Positions 44,621-53,521 of a stretch of 64,000 bases of DNA are shown piece by piece. Both the position numbers and the translations under genes were made by a program. Source of the stretch: Mariniblastus sp964641465 (lineage in GTDB: Bacteria > Planctomycetota > Planctomycetia > Pirellulales > Pirellulaceae); assembly GCA_964641465.1 (NCBI GenBank), contig CAZXLW010000016.1, positions 1-64,000 of the forward strand. The letters are read 5' to 3'. The notes under the pieces are model-generated. The model made no database searches. It saw only the letters and a program-made list of their open reading frames with translations, and was not told the origin of the DNA. How positions within the stretch are numbered: position 1 is the first letter of the stretch; every line of letters starts with the position of its first letter.

Positions 44621-45697
44621 ATGCGAGAAATGTTAGATGAGAAATTGAACCGATTCGAGGAGCTGGAAAATCAGATGTCTGATCCAGCGGTTCAATCAGA
44701 GCCTAGCAAGATGGCAGCGGTTGCCCGCGAGCACGGATCGCTGGCCAAGCTGGCGACCAAGTACCGTCGCTTCCGTGTCGTTCTGGACGAGATGGAAGAA
44801 GTCCGCGAGATGGCGGCTTCAGGTGACGCCGAAGAAAAAGAGATGGCGGAAGACGAACTGAGCACGCTGACCGAAGAGCGAGAACGGCTCTGGGAGGAAT
44901 TGCTCGACATGACGATCGGCGGCGAAGATGCCAACCGTAGTCGCTGCGTGATGGAAGTCCGTGCTGGCACCGGCGGTGATGAAGCCGCCTTGTTTGCCAG
45001 GAACTTGTACGAGATGTACAAGCGACACGCGGAAATCAAAACCTGGAAGTTCTCGACGCTGGAATCGAACGCCACGGAACTAGGTGGGTTCAAGGAAATT
45101 GTGATATCGATTGAGGGCGAAGGCTGCTTCCGGGAATTGCAATACGAGAGTGGTGGGCATCGAGTCCAGCGGGTGCCGGAAACAGAAGCCAAAGGGCGGA
45201 TTCATACTTCGGCCGCGACGGTCGCCGTGCTGCCCGAGCCAGAAGACGTCGAAGTCGACTTGAAACCCGATGACTATGATGTCGAAAGATACGCGGCGAG
45301 CAGCGGACCGGGCGGTCAGCACGTTAACAAGACCGCGTCGGCGATCCGGATGACGCACAAAGAAACCGGGTTGGTGGTGAAGTGTTTTGAGGAGCGCAGC
45401 CAGCATAAGAATCTGGCCAAGGCGATCCGGATCATGAAGTCCCGGCTCTACGATCACTTCCAACAAAAAGAAGCCAAAGAACGCGCTGACACGCGCAAGA
45501 GTCTGGTCGGGTCTGGCGACCGCAGTCAACGGATTCGCACATACAATTTTCCAGAGAACCGCGTCACCGACCATCGCATCAACCTGACCCTGTACAAACT
45601 GGATCAGATTATCGCGGGGAATTTGCAGCCAGTCACCGATGCCTTGATCGACCACGACCGCCAGACGCTGCGTTCGTCGATGGGTTCACTTGACTAA
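44621..45697 (+). CDS. prfA: Peptide chain release factor 1
   Basis: The 358-residue protein recognises UAA and UAG stop codons and triggers peptide release. The stop-codon-reading tripeptide of RF1 is PET at residues 186-188 (RVPETEAKGR), in the PxT class and unlike the SPF of RF2. The catalytic GGQ is at 231-233 (SSGPGGQHVNK), both within two residues of their E. coli positions. The Gln of GGQ is the target of the PrmC methyltransferase encoded next. The ATG at 44621 gives the family start MREMLDEKL and normal length. Confidence 0.96.
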   Translation: MREMLDEKLNRFEELENQMSDPAVQSEPSKMAAVAREHGSLAKLATKYRRFRVVLDEMEEVREMAASGDAEEKEMAEDELSTLTEERERLWEELLDMTIGGEDANRSRCVMEVRAGTGGDEAALFARNLYEMYKRHAEIKTWKFSTLESNATELGGFKEIVISIEGEGCFRELQYESGGHRVQRVPETEAKGRIHTSAATVAVLPEPEDVEVDLKPDDYDVERYAASSGPGGQHVNKTASAIRMTHKETGLVVKCFEERSQHKNLAKAIRIMKSRLYDHFQQKEAKERADTRKSLVGSGDRSQRIRTYNFPENRVTDHRINLTLYKLDQIIAGNLQPVTDALIDHDRQTLRSSMGSLD

Positions 45698-45740
45698 TGC
45701 ATCCTCGCCCCAGCACTCACGCTAACAAGATTGGGCATTC

Positions 45741-46640
45741 ATGACGGACCAACAGCCTTGGACGATCAAGCGACTGCTCGATTGGACGACCGAACATTTC
45801 CAGGTTCACGAACGTGACACTCCTCGCCTCTGCGCTGAAATCCTGCTCGCGGAATCACTGGACTGCCAACGCATTGAACTGTACACCCAGTTTGACCGAG
45901 TCCCCGAAGAACAACCGCTCGGCCTTTATCGCGATTGGGTCAAGCGGCATGCGAAAGGGGAACCTGTTGCGTATCTGGTCGGGCACAAAGAATTTTATTC
46001 GTTACGATTCCAGGTTGATTCCAATGTACTGATTCCTCGACCGGAAACAGAGCATTTGGTGATTGCTGGAATTGATGCGGCAAAGTCGCTCGGCAAAGAA
46101 CGCGTGCGGATTTTGGATATCGGGACCGGCAGCGGATGCGTGGCGATCACGTTGGCCAAGCAAATCGAAAACTGCGAAGTCGTGGCAACCGACATCAGCC
46201 CGGACGCGCTCAACGTTGCCAAGTCCAATGCGGCTGCGTTGGGAGTCGAAGATCGTGTTTCCTTTATCGAATCGGACCTGTTCGGGTCCATTCCGTCAGA
46301 TTTCCAAGCCGACATTATCGTCAGCAATCCACCGTACGTCGGTAATGGCGAAGTCAACGATGTTGATATCTCCGTACGCGAATTTGAACCGTCGCTTGCC
46401 GTGTTTGCCGGTGAGTCGGGAACCGAAATCATCGAGCGGTTGGTGGCGGACTCAGCCAGTTTTCTGGAGCCGGGTGGATTTCTGATTTTCGAAACTAGTC
46501 CAGTAATTTTCGATCGCTGCCTGGAGATCACCTCAGGCGCGAATTGTTATTCGAGCCCCGTGACGATCCGGGACCTGGCGGGGCACCGCCGCATTGTTCA
46601 AACCCAACTCCAGCCCGAGCCAGAGGGCGCAGTTCAGTAA
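45741..46640 (+). CDS. prmC: Release factor glutamine N5-methyltransferase
   Basis: The 299-residue enzyme methylates the Gln of the GGQ motif in release factors. It has the N-terminal helical recognition domain, then VLIPRPETEHLV, the SAM-binding ILDIGTGSGCVAITLAK and the catalytic NPPY (residues 196-199, in IIVSNPPYVG). It starts 43 bases after prfA on the same strand, the usual prfA-prmC order. The C-terminus is somewhat longer than the E. coli protein. Confidence 0.95.
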   Translation: MTDQQPWTIKRLLDWTTEHFQVHERDTPRLCAEILLAESLDCQRIELYTQFDRVPEEQPLGLYRDWVKRHAKGEPVAYLVGHKEFYSLRFQVDSNVLIPRPETEHLVIAGIDAAKSLGKERVRILDIGTGSGCVAITLAKQIENCEVVATDISPDALNVAKSNAAALGVEDRVSFIESDLFGSIPSDFQADIIVSNPPYVGNGEVNDVDISVREFEPSLAVFAGESGTEIIERLVADSASFLEPGGFLIFETSPVIFDRCLEITSGANCYSSPVTIRDLAGHRRIVQTQLQPEPEGAVQ

Positions 46641-46803
46641 AATTCGGTTTGTGCGGATTGTCCCGTCCGCAAATTCGTCTCACTCCAAAACCGGTCTCAC
46701 CAACGCGCGGACCATCCGTCGTCGAGCCGATCTTTTTGAAGTACGCATTAGGCCGACAAAGTTTAACGGCTTAGCGGCACGGCGCTAAATTGTCGGGAGT
46801 CGA

Positions 46804-47763
46804 ATGAACAAACTTCGCGCAGCCAGGCTGAAGAAAAAAGCCGAGGCTCCAAAAAAAGAAGACAACTCACTCAAAGAATGGCGAGCATCCTACATTCGGT
46901 ATCTGCGCTCGGAGTGCCATTTGTCCGAGAACACGGTTGCGGCCTACAAACGTGACATCGACCGGTTCTGTAAATGGCTGAAGAATCGCTCGATCCCGGC
47001 ACTCACCGTAGCACAGCTTTCCGATTACGTTGCCTGGCTGGGCCAGCTTGAACTGGCACCGTCGTCGATTGCCCGTGGGCTGGTCGCCGTCAAGATGTTC
47101 TTCAAATATCTGCAACTCGAAGGGATTCTGGTCCACAACCACGTGGAATTACTGGGCAGCCAGAAATTGTGGCAGCGGGTACCCAGCGTGATCCCGCCTC
47201 GGTCCATTGACGATTTCCTGACGGCTCCGAAACGGATCGAACCATTGTACCGTCGTGACCGCGCGATACTGGAAACCTTGTACGCAACTGGTTGCCGCGT
47301 TTCTGAGATTTCTAATCTGCAGATTCAGAACATTCATTTGAATGAACGGTTCCTGAAGTGTCATGGCAAAGGCAACAAACAAAGGATCGCGCCATTGGGT
47401 GACGCGGCGATTGAATCCGTGGGCGAATATCTAAAACACTTGCGGCCTAAGCTCGCGGCCACTGGTGGCAAAAAGGCGGACGAAACCGATTGGTTATTCC
47501 TGTCCCGCAGTGGTAGACATCTGCGGCGCGAAGCGATCTGGGAGCTGGTAAAAAAGTACGCTGCTATTGCCGGTATCTCAGCGGACGTTTCTCCGCACAC
47601 ACTACGTCACAGTTTTGCAACGCATCTATTGGCAGGCGGCGCTGACTTGCGACAAGTGCAGGAGATGTTAGGCCACAGCAGCATCGCGACGACGCAGATC
47701 TACACCCATGTCGATCAAACGCGGCTCAAAAAAGTACACCAGCAGTTTCATCCACGTGGTTGA
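46804..47763 (+). CDS. XerC/XerD-type tyrosine recombinase
   Basis: The 319-residue protein has the SAM-like N-terminal domain (YIRYLRSECHLSENTVAAYK) and a full catalytic set: R165 (TGCRVSE), K189 (GKGNKQR), H265 and R268 (SPHTLRHSFATHLL), H291 (LGHSSIATTQIY) and nucleophile Y300. This is typical of the chromosome-dimer resolvases XerC and XerD, and closest in style to XerD. It acts at a dif site, none of which I could identify here. No phage genes adjoin it, so I read it as a housekeeping recombinase. It has a basic N-terminal extension of about 20 residues. It converges on the kinase gene, with 40 bases between the stops. Confidence 0.93.
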   Translation: MNKLRAARLKKKAEAPKKEDNSLKEWRASYIRYLRSECHLSENTVAAYKRDIDRFCKWLKNRSIPALTVAQLSDYVAWLGQLELAPSSIARGLVAVKMFFKYLQLEGILVHNHVELLGSQKLWQRVPSVIPPRSIDDFLTAPKRIEPLYRRDRAILETLYATGCRVSEISNLQIQNIHLNERFLKCHGKGNKQRIAPLGDAAIESVGEYLKHLRPKLAATGGKKADETDWLFLSRSGRHLRREAIWELVKKYAAIAGISADVSPHTLRHSFATHLLAGGADLRQVQEMLGHSSIATTQIYTHVDQTRLKKVHQQFHPRG

Positions 47764-47803
47764 TTTGTCGAATGGACATTCCTGCCCGTTTGCGAATGCG
47801 GCA

Positions 47804-49318
47804 CTACGAGCTTTCGGTCTCTTGCGTTTCCACGCTCAGCAATTTCTTCAGAGCTGCCCGCATGTATTTGAACTTCAGCGGAAGGTCCAACGTGGCGGTA
47901 TGCGAACCGAGTTTCAATTGTTTGGCCAGTTTTTTGTACTGAGGTTTCACCAACAGAATGGCGGGAACGTCCTGGGTATTTTCGTCGCCAAGGAAAAAAT
48001 GGAACGCTTCGACCGCCGTTCGGCCCAACCCAGCGCTGCCGAAGACAACGACATCCGCAGGTTTATCTTCGCCCGGTGACAGGTCCATGAACCGTTGAAT
48101 TCCGCGCTGGGCATCGCCAATGATCAGGACTCGGTATCCAAGCTCTTTCAGCTTGGCACGCAGCAAATCCTGCATTTTGATATTGGACTCAATGAACAGG
48201 ACCGTCTTGCCCTCGCCCTCGTCCTCTTTCTTGGTAGCCTTTTCAAATTCTTCGGACTGCTTCTGCGTCAGCTTGGAATCGTATTTCTCGACGTGGCCTG
48301 CTTCGATCGCCTCGATTACAGAATCAATATCTTTCAAAGCCAACCCGGGTGTCTGTGGTCTGCGTTCCGGGTCAAGCTCCATCAGTCGATGGCATAGGAC
48401 AACGACGCGATGCGGCAGCCCTGGCTCCAGGTTCGTGATCGGAGTGACTTCCTTGAATCGTTGCGGCGAAATTCGTCGACTGCGTTCCTTGGCTTCCGAT
48501 AAAGGAGACGCTCCCGTCAGCATTTGATAAAACATGCATCCGAGGAAATAAATGTCGCTTCGTTTATCGTCGCGGCGCACATTGGTTGTTCTTTCCAGGC
48601 CGGCATAGTCAATACTGCGCTGGCTGAAGATCTCTTCGCCTTTCTTGTTGCCGTCAGCAGCAACGGCCGCCAAACCAAAATCCACGATCTTGGCCTGCCC
48701 CTTGGTCGACAACATCACGTTCGACAATTTCAAATCGCGATGCGAAATCCCGTGTTCGAATGCAAAGTCCAGGCCAGCCGCCAGGTCACGGATAATGCTC
48801 AGCACGACTTTGACTTTTAATTTCTTGTGAGCGCGGACGTAGTCACGCAGGTTCTGGCCTTCGACAAAGTCCATGACCATGTAGATCCGACCTTTGTCTT
48901 CGTCGACTTCGTAAATCGGAACGATGTTCGGGTGACGCAGCTTCATCACCATCTTGCCTTCACGCAGGAAACTTTCCTGAGTCTCCATATCATCGCTGTA
49001 GCGATTGCGCAGTACCTTGATCGCGCGAATGTCGGCAGTCTTGGTATGGCAGCCTCGGTATACCCGGGCGAACGTTCCCGCACCGACCAGGTACAGGACT
49101 TTCCAGTTCCCGTAGAAGTACCCCTTGCGCTGGCCTTCCAACAGTCGCTGGATCTGCCAGTTGGTAAGAAGTTCTTTTTGCAGTAGCACCGAAACAAGTG
49201 CTTCGTGATCGACGTTTCGACCACCAGCTTCGGAAACTGCCCGGTCCAATTCCCGCGCGTCTAGCAGACGGCATTCAAGTGCACGTTGGGCGAGTTGTTC
49301 AGCCGTCAAATCAGACAT
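47804..49318 (-). CDS. Ser/Thr protein kinase with a degenerate receiver domain
   Basis: The 504-residue protein has an N-terminal helical region (1-65), a Hanks-type kinase domain (about 70-340) and a C-terminal domain (about 370-500). Kinase residues are intact: glycine loop GAGTFARVY, K101, E120, catalytic HRDLKLSN (D195) and DFG (D213). The C-terminal domain resembles a response-regulator receiver (KTVLFIESNIKMQDLLRAKL, then ADVVVFGSAGLG), but Gly or Phe stands where the phosphorylated Asp should be, and the acidic pair is weakened to E-S. It is thus a pseudo-receiver, perhaps a docking module. No membrane helix is present, unlike many bacterial kinases of this type. Targets are unknown. 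Confidence 0.93.
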   Translation of the reverse strand: MSDLTAEQLAQRALECRLLDARELDRAVSEAGGRNVDHEALVSVLLQKELLTNWQIQRLLEGQRKGYFYGNWKVLYLVGAGTFARVYRGCHTKTADIRAIKVLRNRYSDDMETQESFLREGKMVMKLRHPNIVPIYEVDEDKGRIYMVMDFVEGQNLRDYVRAHKKLKVKVVLSIIRDLAAGLDFAFEHGISHRDLKLSNVMLSTKGQAKIVDFGLAAVAADGNKKGEEIFSQRSIDYAGLERTTNVRRDDKRSDIYFLGCMFYQMLTGASPLSEAKERSRRISPQRFKEVTPITNLEPGLPHRVVVLCHRLMELDPERRPQTPGLALKDIDSVIEAIEAGHVEKYDSKLTQKQSEEFEKATKKEDEGEGKTVLFIESNIKMQDLLRAKLKELGYRVLIIGDAQRGIQRFMDLSPGEDKPADVVVFGSAGLGRTAVEAFHFFLGDENTQDVPAILLVKPQYKKLAKQLKLGSHTATLDLPLKFKYMRAALKKLLSVETQETESS

Positions 49319-49506
49319 GAGTTGTAGATCTTGGTAAGTAAGTTGGAGCGGACGGATTGGTCGAGGATTGCGAGCCGTTCATAGGTCCGCTCGGTTCCGC
49401 TCGGATAAGGCGATGAGGTGAACTCATCAAATTCCAGTGTATTCCATGGTGATAATTTCGGCAAATTACAGGCTTTTTCCAGTTCAAATCTGCATCGTGA
49501 ATCCAA

Positions 49507-49538
49507 GAAAAATCCGGCCCGAGGAAACCTCGGACCGG
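49507..49538 (-). terminator. Rho-independent terminator
   Basis: On the minus strand an 11-bp stem (49528-49538 with 49514-49524, one G-T pair) with a TTT loop runs into ATTTTTC. It lies about 60 bases after the stop of the small leftward gene at 49596-49877 and insulates the kinase gene downstream. Confidence 0.8.
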
Positions 49539-49595
49539 AAGTCGGAGAGAACAATCGCATTCTATTCGGTTGTCTCGCTGGATATCGGGGCTGGC

Positions 49596-49877
49596 TTAGA
49601 GGCCGCCATCCAGAGAGTTTTTGTATTCGTCACGCTCACGTCGTGTTGATTCCAGATCAAACATCAAGTATTTCATATCGAGTCGCAGCTGGCTGAGGGC
49701 TTCCTGGATCAGGTTCAAGATGCGACGGCGACGGCGTGTGTATTCGACTACTCGGTCCAACGTTGGCTGTAGTTGGGCCTGGTATTCCTGTGGCAGCTCT
49801 GCCACTTTGGAGACGAGGTCTGTAAGGTCGATTGGAAGTTGTTCTGTTTTTGTCTTGGACATGCGATTAGTTTTCAT
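49596..49877 (-). CDS. Small helical hypothetical protein
   Basis: The 93-residue product (88 from the ATG at 49862) has no recognised family. Its second half is a continuous, highly charged helix (RVVEYTRRRRRILNLIQEAL, then STRRERDEYKNSL) that could form a coiled coil, and the first half is mildly acidic. It has no signal peptide. A strong terminator follows it, which supports expression as an independent unit. It is divergent from the 691-residue secreted protein gene. It could be a DNA- or RNA-associated structural protein, but there is no evidence for a particular role. Confidence 0.65.
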   Translation of the reverse strand: MKTNRMSKTKTEQLPIDLTDLVSKVAELPQEYQAQLQPTLDRVVEYTRRRRRILNLIQEALSQLRLDMKYLMFDLESTRRERDEYKNSLDGGL

Positions 49878-50171
49878 GGTGAACTCGTCGGGTGTTGTTG
49901 GCTTCCAGCTGACACGATGAGGAAGCAGCTGGGATGCCAAACTGCAAACGCAATTCCGGCACATCACGCGTAAGCCCTTTGAAAACAACGAGTTAAGACA
50001 TTTTTGAAGGTTCAAGCAGTTTGCGTGACTGCGTTGCGTGAATGCAACACATTGATCTGGTTTGAGTCCATAAACGTTGATATAAGTTCGGCTTACGTAA
50101 AAACAACACGCAAACGACGTGTTGCCCAAAATCAACATACTCACAGGGTCCCACCGGATCCTAAATGCGCC

Positions 50172-52247
50172 ATGAGTTGCCAAAGCTCAACCTGGGTGAT
50201 GCATCTGGTCATCATTTTGGTCTTATTGGTCGCCTCGCCGGGCCAGACTCAACAAACATCGCCTGCTGGGAACGCACAACGAAGCGTTGCAGTTGACGGT
50301 TCGGTCGTTCTCGTCGACCAGGCTCCGTACTTCGCCAAGATAATTCAGCACAACGGCGAACCGTTTACTTATTTACGCCAGCTTGGGTTCAATACCATTC
50401 AGCTGCGTGGCCCGGCTACGGATGAGCAACTCAAGGAAGCTGCGGCCCTGAGAATCTGGCTGGTCTGCCCTCCCCCGCCGTCTGCTGGACGAATCCCGAT
50501 CTCTGCCCAACATGATTCGGTACTGGCCTGGTCAGTTACCGATCGAGGTTCGACTCCCAACGAAGTCCTGATTCGTGAGCGCATCCGGGACATTCGAGAA
50601 TCCGACACACGCGGGAAACGGCCCGTCTTTGCCCACTGCAAATCCAATTGGCAAGCGATCGGTGCAATGGTCGACATCCTGGGACTTGGCTCGGAACCGA
50701 TTGGGACCAACTTCCCACTTAATAGATACAGCGATTGGATCAGGAACCGAGCTGGACAACGCAACCAACCAACGTGGGTCGACATCCAGACCGAAGTACC
50801 GGTCTCGGTTACTCGTCAGCTGGTAACGTTTCTCGATGCAAAACCGGAACTACCGCTAGAACACGAACAAATCAAATTCATGTTCTACGAAGCCGTGACC
50901 GCTGGCGCGCGGGGGATACGGTTCCTGTCCAGGTCGAGACTCGATCAAGCCAACCCGGCGGCTCAGTTCCGTGTCCAGTCTATCCAGTCTGTTCTGCTAC
51001 ATGCTGATCAACTGTCACCTTGGACTGGTGGCGGATTGCTGCAGAAAATTGACTCTTCGCAAGCCAGCGAGCAAGTCCACTCCATCCGGTTGGCAGGATC
51101 GAATCTGTTGTTAGCCCAACGGACGACTGGGTTCGAACAATGGTCATGTGGCGATATTTCACCAGGCCAGATTGCCATTGGGGATTCGATCACCAGTGTT
51201 GGCGATCGTATTCATGCAATCGACGAAAACGGGATCCGGCTGCTGGCTCAACCGAGTACGAGTAGCCGTTCACTGGTTTTGCCGTCGTCGTACGTGGATA
51301 GCTTCCTGATCACCAACGACCCGTTATTAATCCAAGCGGTCAACGAACAATCTATTAGCGCGGTGAATATCCCGTTGCGGATGAGTCTGACGCGGCAAGG
51401 CCTGGGAATGCTGAGTCGATTTGAATTGCTAACGCCGGTAATTGGTCAAGGTTTCCCGGCGGTTGGAGCGGCCAGACAACAGGCTGAGACCTCGTTGCGA
51501 AATGCAGAACAGATCGCCAACGCGGGCGATACGCAAACGGCCTTGGAACGAATCGATATGGCTGACTCCCAAATTGCTGCCACCCGACGCTCTCTGCTGG
51601 AGCAGCAACGACAATTCGCCAACGGGAATATCTCAGCGCCATTATTAACGCATTTCAGCTTGCTGCCACACCATCTGTTGTTGGCCCAGGAACTTGCTGG
51701 CAACACATGGAACCCCAACAGTTTACCGGGCGGTGATTTCGAGAACCTCGGGCAGATGACACAGGCCGGTTGGAAAAATCGTCGCAACCAAAAAGCCGGA
51801 TTATCAACGCAGGTTGAACTCACGCGGGAAGCATCCGTCGGCGGAGACTATGGGTTGAAACTCTCGGTCAATTCTGGCAGCGGTTTATCGACAGTCGTCG
51901 GAACTGATCCACTTCGGATCGAATCGGCAGGTGTCACGATCCGCAAAGGGCAGCTGATTCGAATTCACGGTTATGTCAATCTTCCGCAACCGTTGACTGG
52001 CGGCGAAGACGGGTTACGGATCACAGATTCCATTGCCGGTCCAGGCATGGCGACTCGAGTTCTGCAAACTGGTGGTTGGCAACAGTTCACCATTTACCGC
52101 TTCGCGCCGCGTAACGGGGAAATCAGCATCGAGTTCGCGATGTCTGGTGTCGGGCAAGCAATGTTGGACGAAGTTACGATTCGCACAATGGATCGCAACG
52201 CAACAGACGCCCAAGCGCTCTCAAACCGCGATACGCAATCGAAGTAG
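50172..52247 (+). CDS. Secreted protein with glycosidase-like and jelly-roll regions
   Basis: The 691-residue product begins with a signal peptide (hydrophobic segment VMHLVIILVLLVASP). Residues about 30-270 look like a degenerate TIM-barrel glycosidase (PFTYLRQLGFNTIQLRG, DSVLAWSVTDRG, VFYEAVTAGARGIRFL in part), with no obvious pair of catalytic acids. A helical stretch (about 430-510) with ALERIDMADSQIAATRR follows. The C-terminal 170 residues resemble a carbohydrate-binding jelly roll (GGDFENLGQMTQAGW, LKLSVNSGSG, GWQQFTIYRFAP). The ATG at 50172 is taken because it starts the signal peptide; the frame is open for 56 codons before it. The remnant of an M16 protease follows. Confidence 0.75.
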   Translation: MSCQSSTWVMHLVIILVLLVASPGQTQQTSPAGNAQRSVAVDGSVVLVDQAPYFAKIIQHNGEPFTYLRQLGFNTIQLRGPATDEQLKEAAALRIWLVCPPPPSAGRIPISAQHDSVLAWSVTDRGSTPNEVLIRERIRDIRESDTRGKRPVFAHCKSNWQAIGAMVDILGLGSEPIGTNFPLNRYSDWIRNRAGQRNQPTWVDIQTEVPVSVTRQLVTFLDAKPELPLEHEQIKFMFYEAVTAGARGIRFLSRSRLDQANPAAQFRVQSIQSVLLHADQLSPWTGGGLLQKIDSSQASEQVHSIRLAGSNLLLAQRTTGFEQWSCGDISPGQIAIGDSITSVGDRIHAIDENGIRLLAQPSTSSRSLVLPSSYVDSFLITNDPLLIQAVNEQSISAVNIPLRMSLTRQGLGMLSRFELLTPVIGQGFPAVGAARQQAETSLRNAEQIANAGDTQTALERIDMADSQIAATRRSLLEQQRQFANGNISAPLLTHFSLLPHHLLLAQELAGNTWNPNSLPGGDFENLGQMTQAGWKNRRNQKAGLSTQVELTREASVGGDYGLKLSVNSGSGLSTVVGTDPLRIESAGVTIRKGQLIRIHGYVNLPQPLTGGEDGLRITDSIAGPGMATRVLQTGGWQQFTIYRFAPRNGEISIEFAMSGVGQAMLDEVTIRTMDRNATDAQALSNRDTQSK

Positions 52248-52582
52248 CGTACATTCAAGCGGATCGGTTCTGATGCCTCCGGAACAATCAGCCGGTGCGG
52301 TTTCGGGGCTTGGTTTTTTGGGAAGCTTTGATGATTGCGTCAGATATTCTGGGCGGTGGTTCACTGTCCAGCCGGTTGGGTGAAACAGTCCGGGAAGAGA
52401 AACGCTTGTCGTATACGGTTGGATCCCGCTTCACTGCTGGTTCTATCGACCGAGCCGGACGCTTCCTGACTTTTGCGATTACAAATCCAGCAAATCGTGA
52501 TCAGTTGATCGAAACGATTGCCGAAGTATATCGCAAGGCGATCGACGAAGGGTTTACTGATAAGGAACTTGAGGACGCGGTT

Positions 52583-52637
52583 ACCAGCTACAAACCAGCT
52601 ACAAGAAACGGGGTGAGGAGCCGTTGGTCGATGACCA
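52583..52637. repeat. 55-base direct repeat, left flank of gap 2
   Basis: Identical to 52738-52792 across the N run, again exactly 55 bases as at the first gap. It begins with the two copies of the 11-base unit that break the protease frame. It is most likely one genomic copy shown at two contig ends. Confidence 0.9.
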
Positions 52638-52737
52638 NNNNNNNNNNNNNNNNNNNNNNNNNNNNNNNNNNNNNNNNNNNNNNNNNNNNNNNNNNNNNNN
52701 NNNNNNNNNNNNNNNNNNNNNNNNNNNNNNNNNNNNN
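52638..52737. other. Assembly gap of 100 N
   Basis: Exactly 100 N residues within the M16 protease remnant. Because both flanks are the same 55 bases, there may be no missing sequence. Confidence 0.97.
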
Positions 52738-52792
52738 ACCAGCTACAAACCAGCTACAAGAAACGGGGTGAGGAGCCGTTGGTCGATGACCA
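52738..52792. repeat. 55-base direct repeat, right flank of gap 2
   Basis: Exact copy of 52583-52637. The downstream sequence continues the protease homology in the frame that follows one 11-base unit. Confidence 0.9.
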
Positions 52793-53063
52793 GGCTCTAG
52801 CTGGATTACTGCACCGCTACCAGTATCTCGATCAGGATATGAAGTTCTTACGGGAACGCCTGGATCGGATGGAGCTGGCAAGGCAGCCAGAAAGCTGCTG
52901 AGAGCCAAAGCCATTACGGGGACAGCCAAAGGCGAGCGACGAATAGCCGGGATTCAAGCGGTTTTGGGGGATAATCGCGGTTTTCCCCTCGACCCTCTTG
53001 TGGGGAACGGGTATACTCCGCGATTCGCCAAAACACTCATTTTAGCATCAGTTCGGTAGAAGA

Positions 53064-53375
53064 ATGTACGCGATAGTTGCAGACGGTGGACGTCAATACA
53101 AAGTTGAAGAAGGCCAATTGTTGGAAATCGACTTCCGTGAACTGGAAGAAGGTGCCGATTTCACTTTTGACCGGGTATTGGCAGTTTCTGATGGCGAGAA
53201 CTTCAAGCTGGGAAGCCCCACGCTTTCGGGAGCTTCTGTGAAGGCGAAAGTGATCGGCGACACCAAAGGTGACAAGATCTACGTGCAAAAGTTCCGTCGC
53301 CGCAAGAATAGCAAGCGTCGAACTGGCCATCGCCAAAAGTACGTAAAGGTCCAAATTTCCAGCATCGCTGGCTAG
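53064..53375 (+). CDS. rplU: 50S ribosomal protein L21
   Basis: The 103-residue protein binds 23S rRNA. It matches the family from MYAIVADGGRQYKVEEGQLL through DKIYVQKFRRRKNSKRRTGH to the C-terminal YVKVQISSI. In most bacteria rpmA (L27) follows directly; here the next gene is a sigma-54-type activator and no rpmA-like frame is present in the 146 bases between. A TATACT box at 53011-53016 may belong to its promoter. Start ATG at 53064. Confidence 0.96.
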   Translation: MYAIVADGGRQYKVEEGQLLEIDFRELEEGADFTFDRVLAVSDGENFKLGSPTLSGASVKAKVIGDTKGDKIYVQKFRRRKNSKRRTGHRQKYVKVQISSIAG

Positions 53376-53521
53376 TTGGCTGGTAACTGCCCGGCATATC
53401 GCGAAATCTGAGCTGAGTTCGCATTCAAGACCTACCGCAAATGGTGGTTGGCTAAGATAATTTCTAAATAGAAATTACACCATTTAAATGCGCTGTCGCG
53501 CTCGCCGGCGCTCATTCAGCC

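Larger units (their letters stand above)
52296..52901 (+). pseudogene. Remnant of an M16 (pitrilysin-like) peptidase gene
   Basis: The fragment encodes the C-terminal domain of an M16 peptidase: WEALMIASDILGGGSLSSRL, ETVREEKRLSYTVGSRFTAG, then GFTDKELEDAV. At 52583 an 11-base tandem duplication (ACCAGCTACAA twice) shifts the frame. If one copy is removed, translation continues as TSYKKRGEEPLVDDQALAG and LLHRYQYLDQDMKFLRERLD in good family order, to a stop at 52899-52901. The N-terminal half of the gene, with the zinc motif HxxEH, is absent, and the normal C-terminus is cut. The 100-N gap lies inside it with 55-base duplicated flanks. A translation-competent gene is very unlikely. Confidence 0.8.

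Noticed and set aside
46804..47763. Xer recombinase as a mobile-element integrase
   Set aside because: It has the full XerD-like architecture, no adjacent phage or excisionase genes and no flanking repeats or tRNA, so a housekeeping role fits better.
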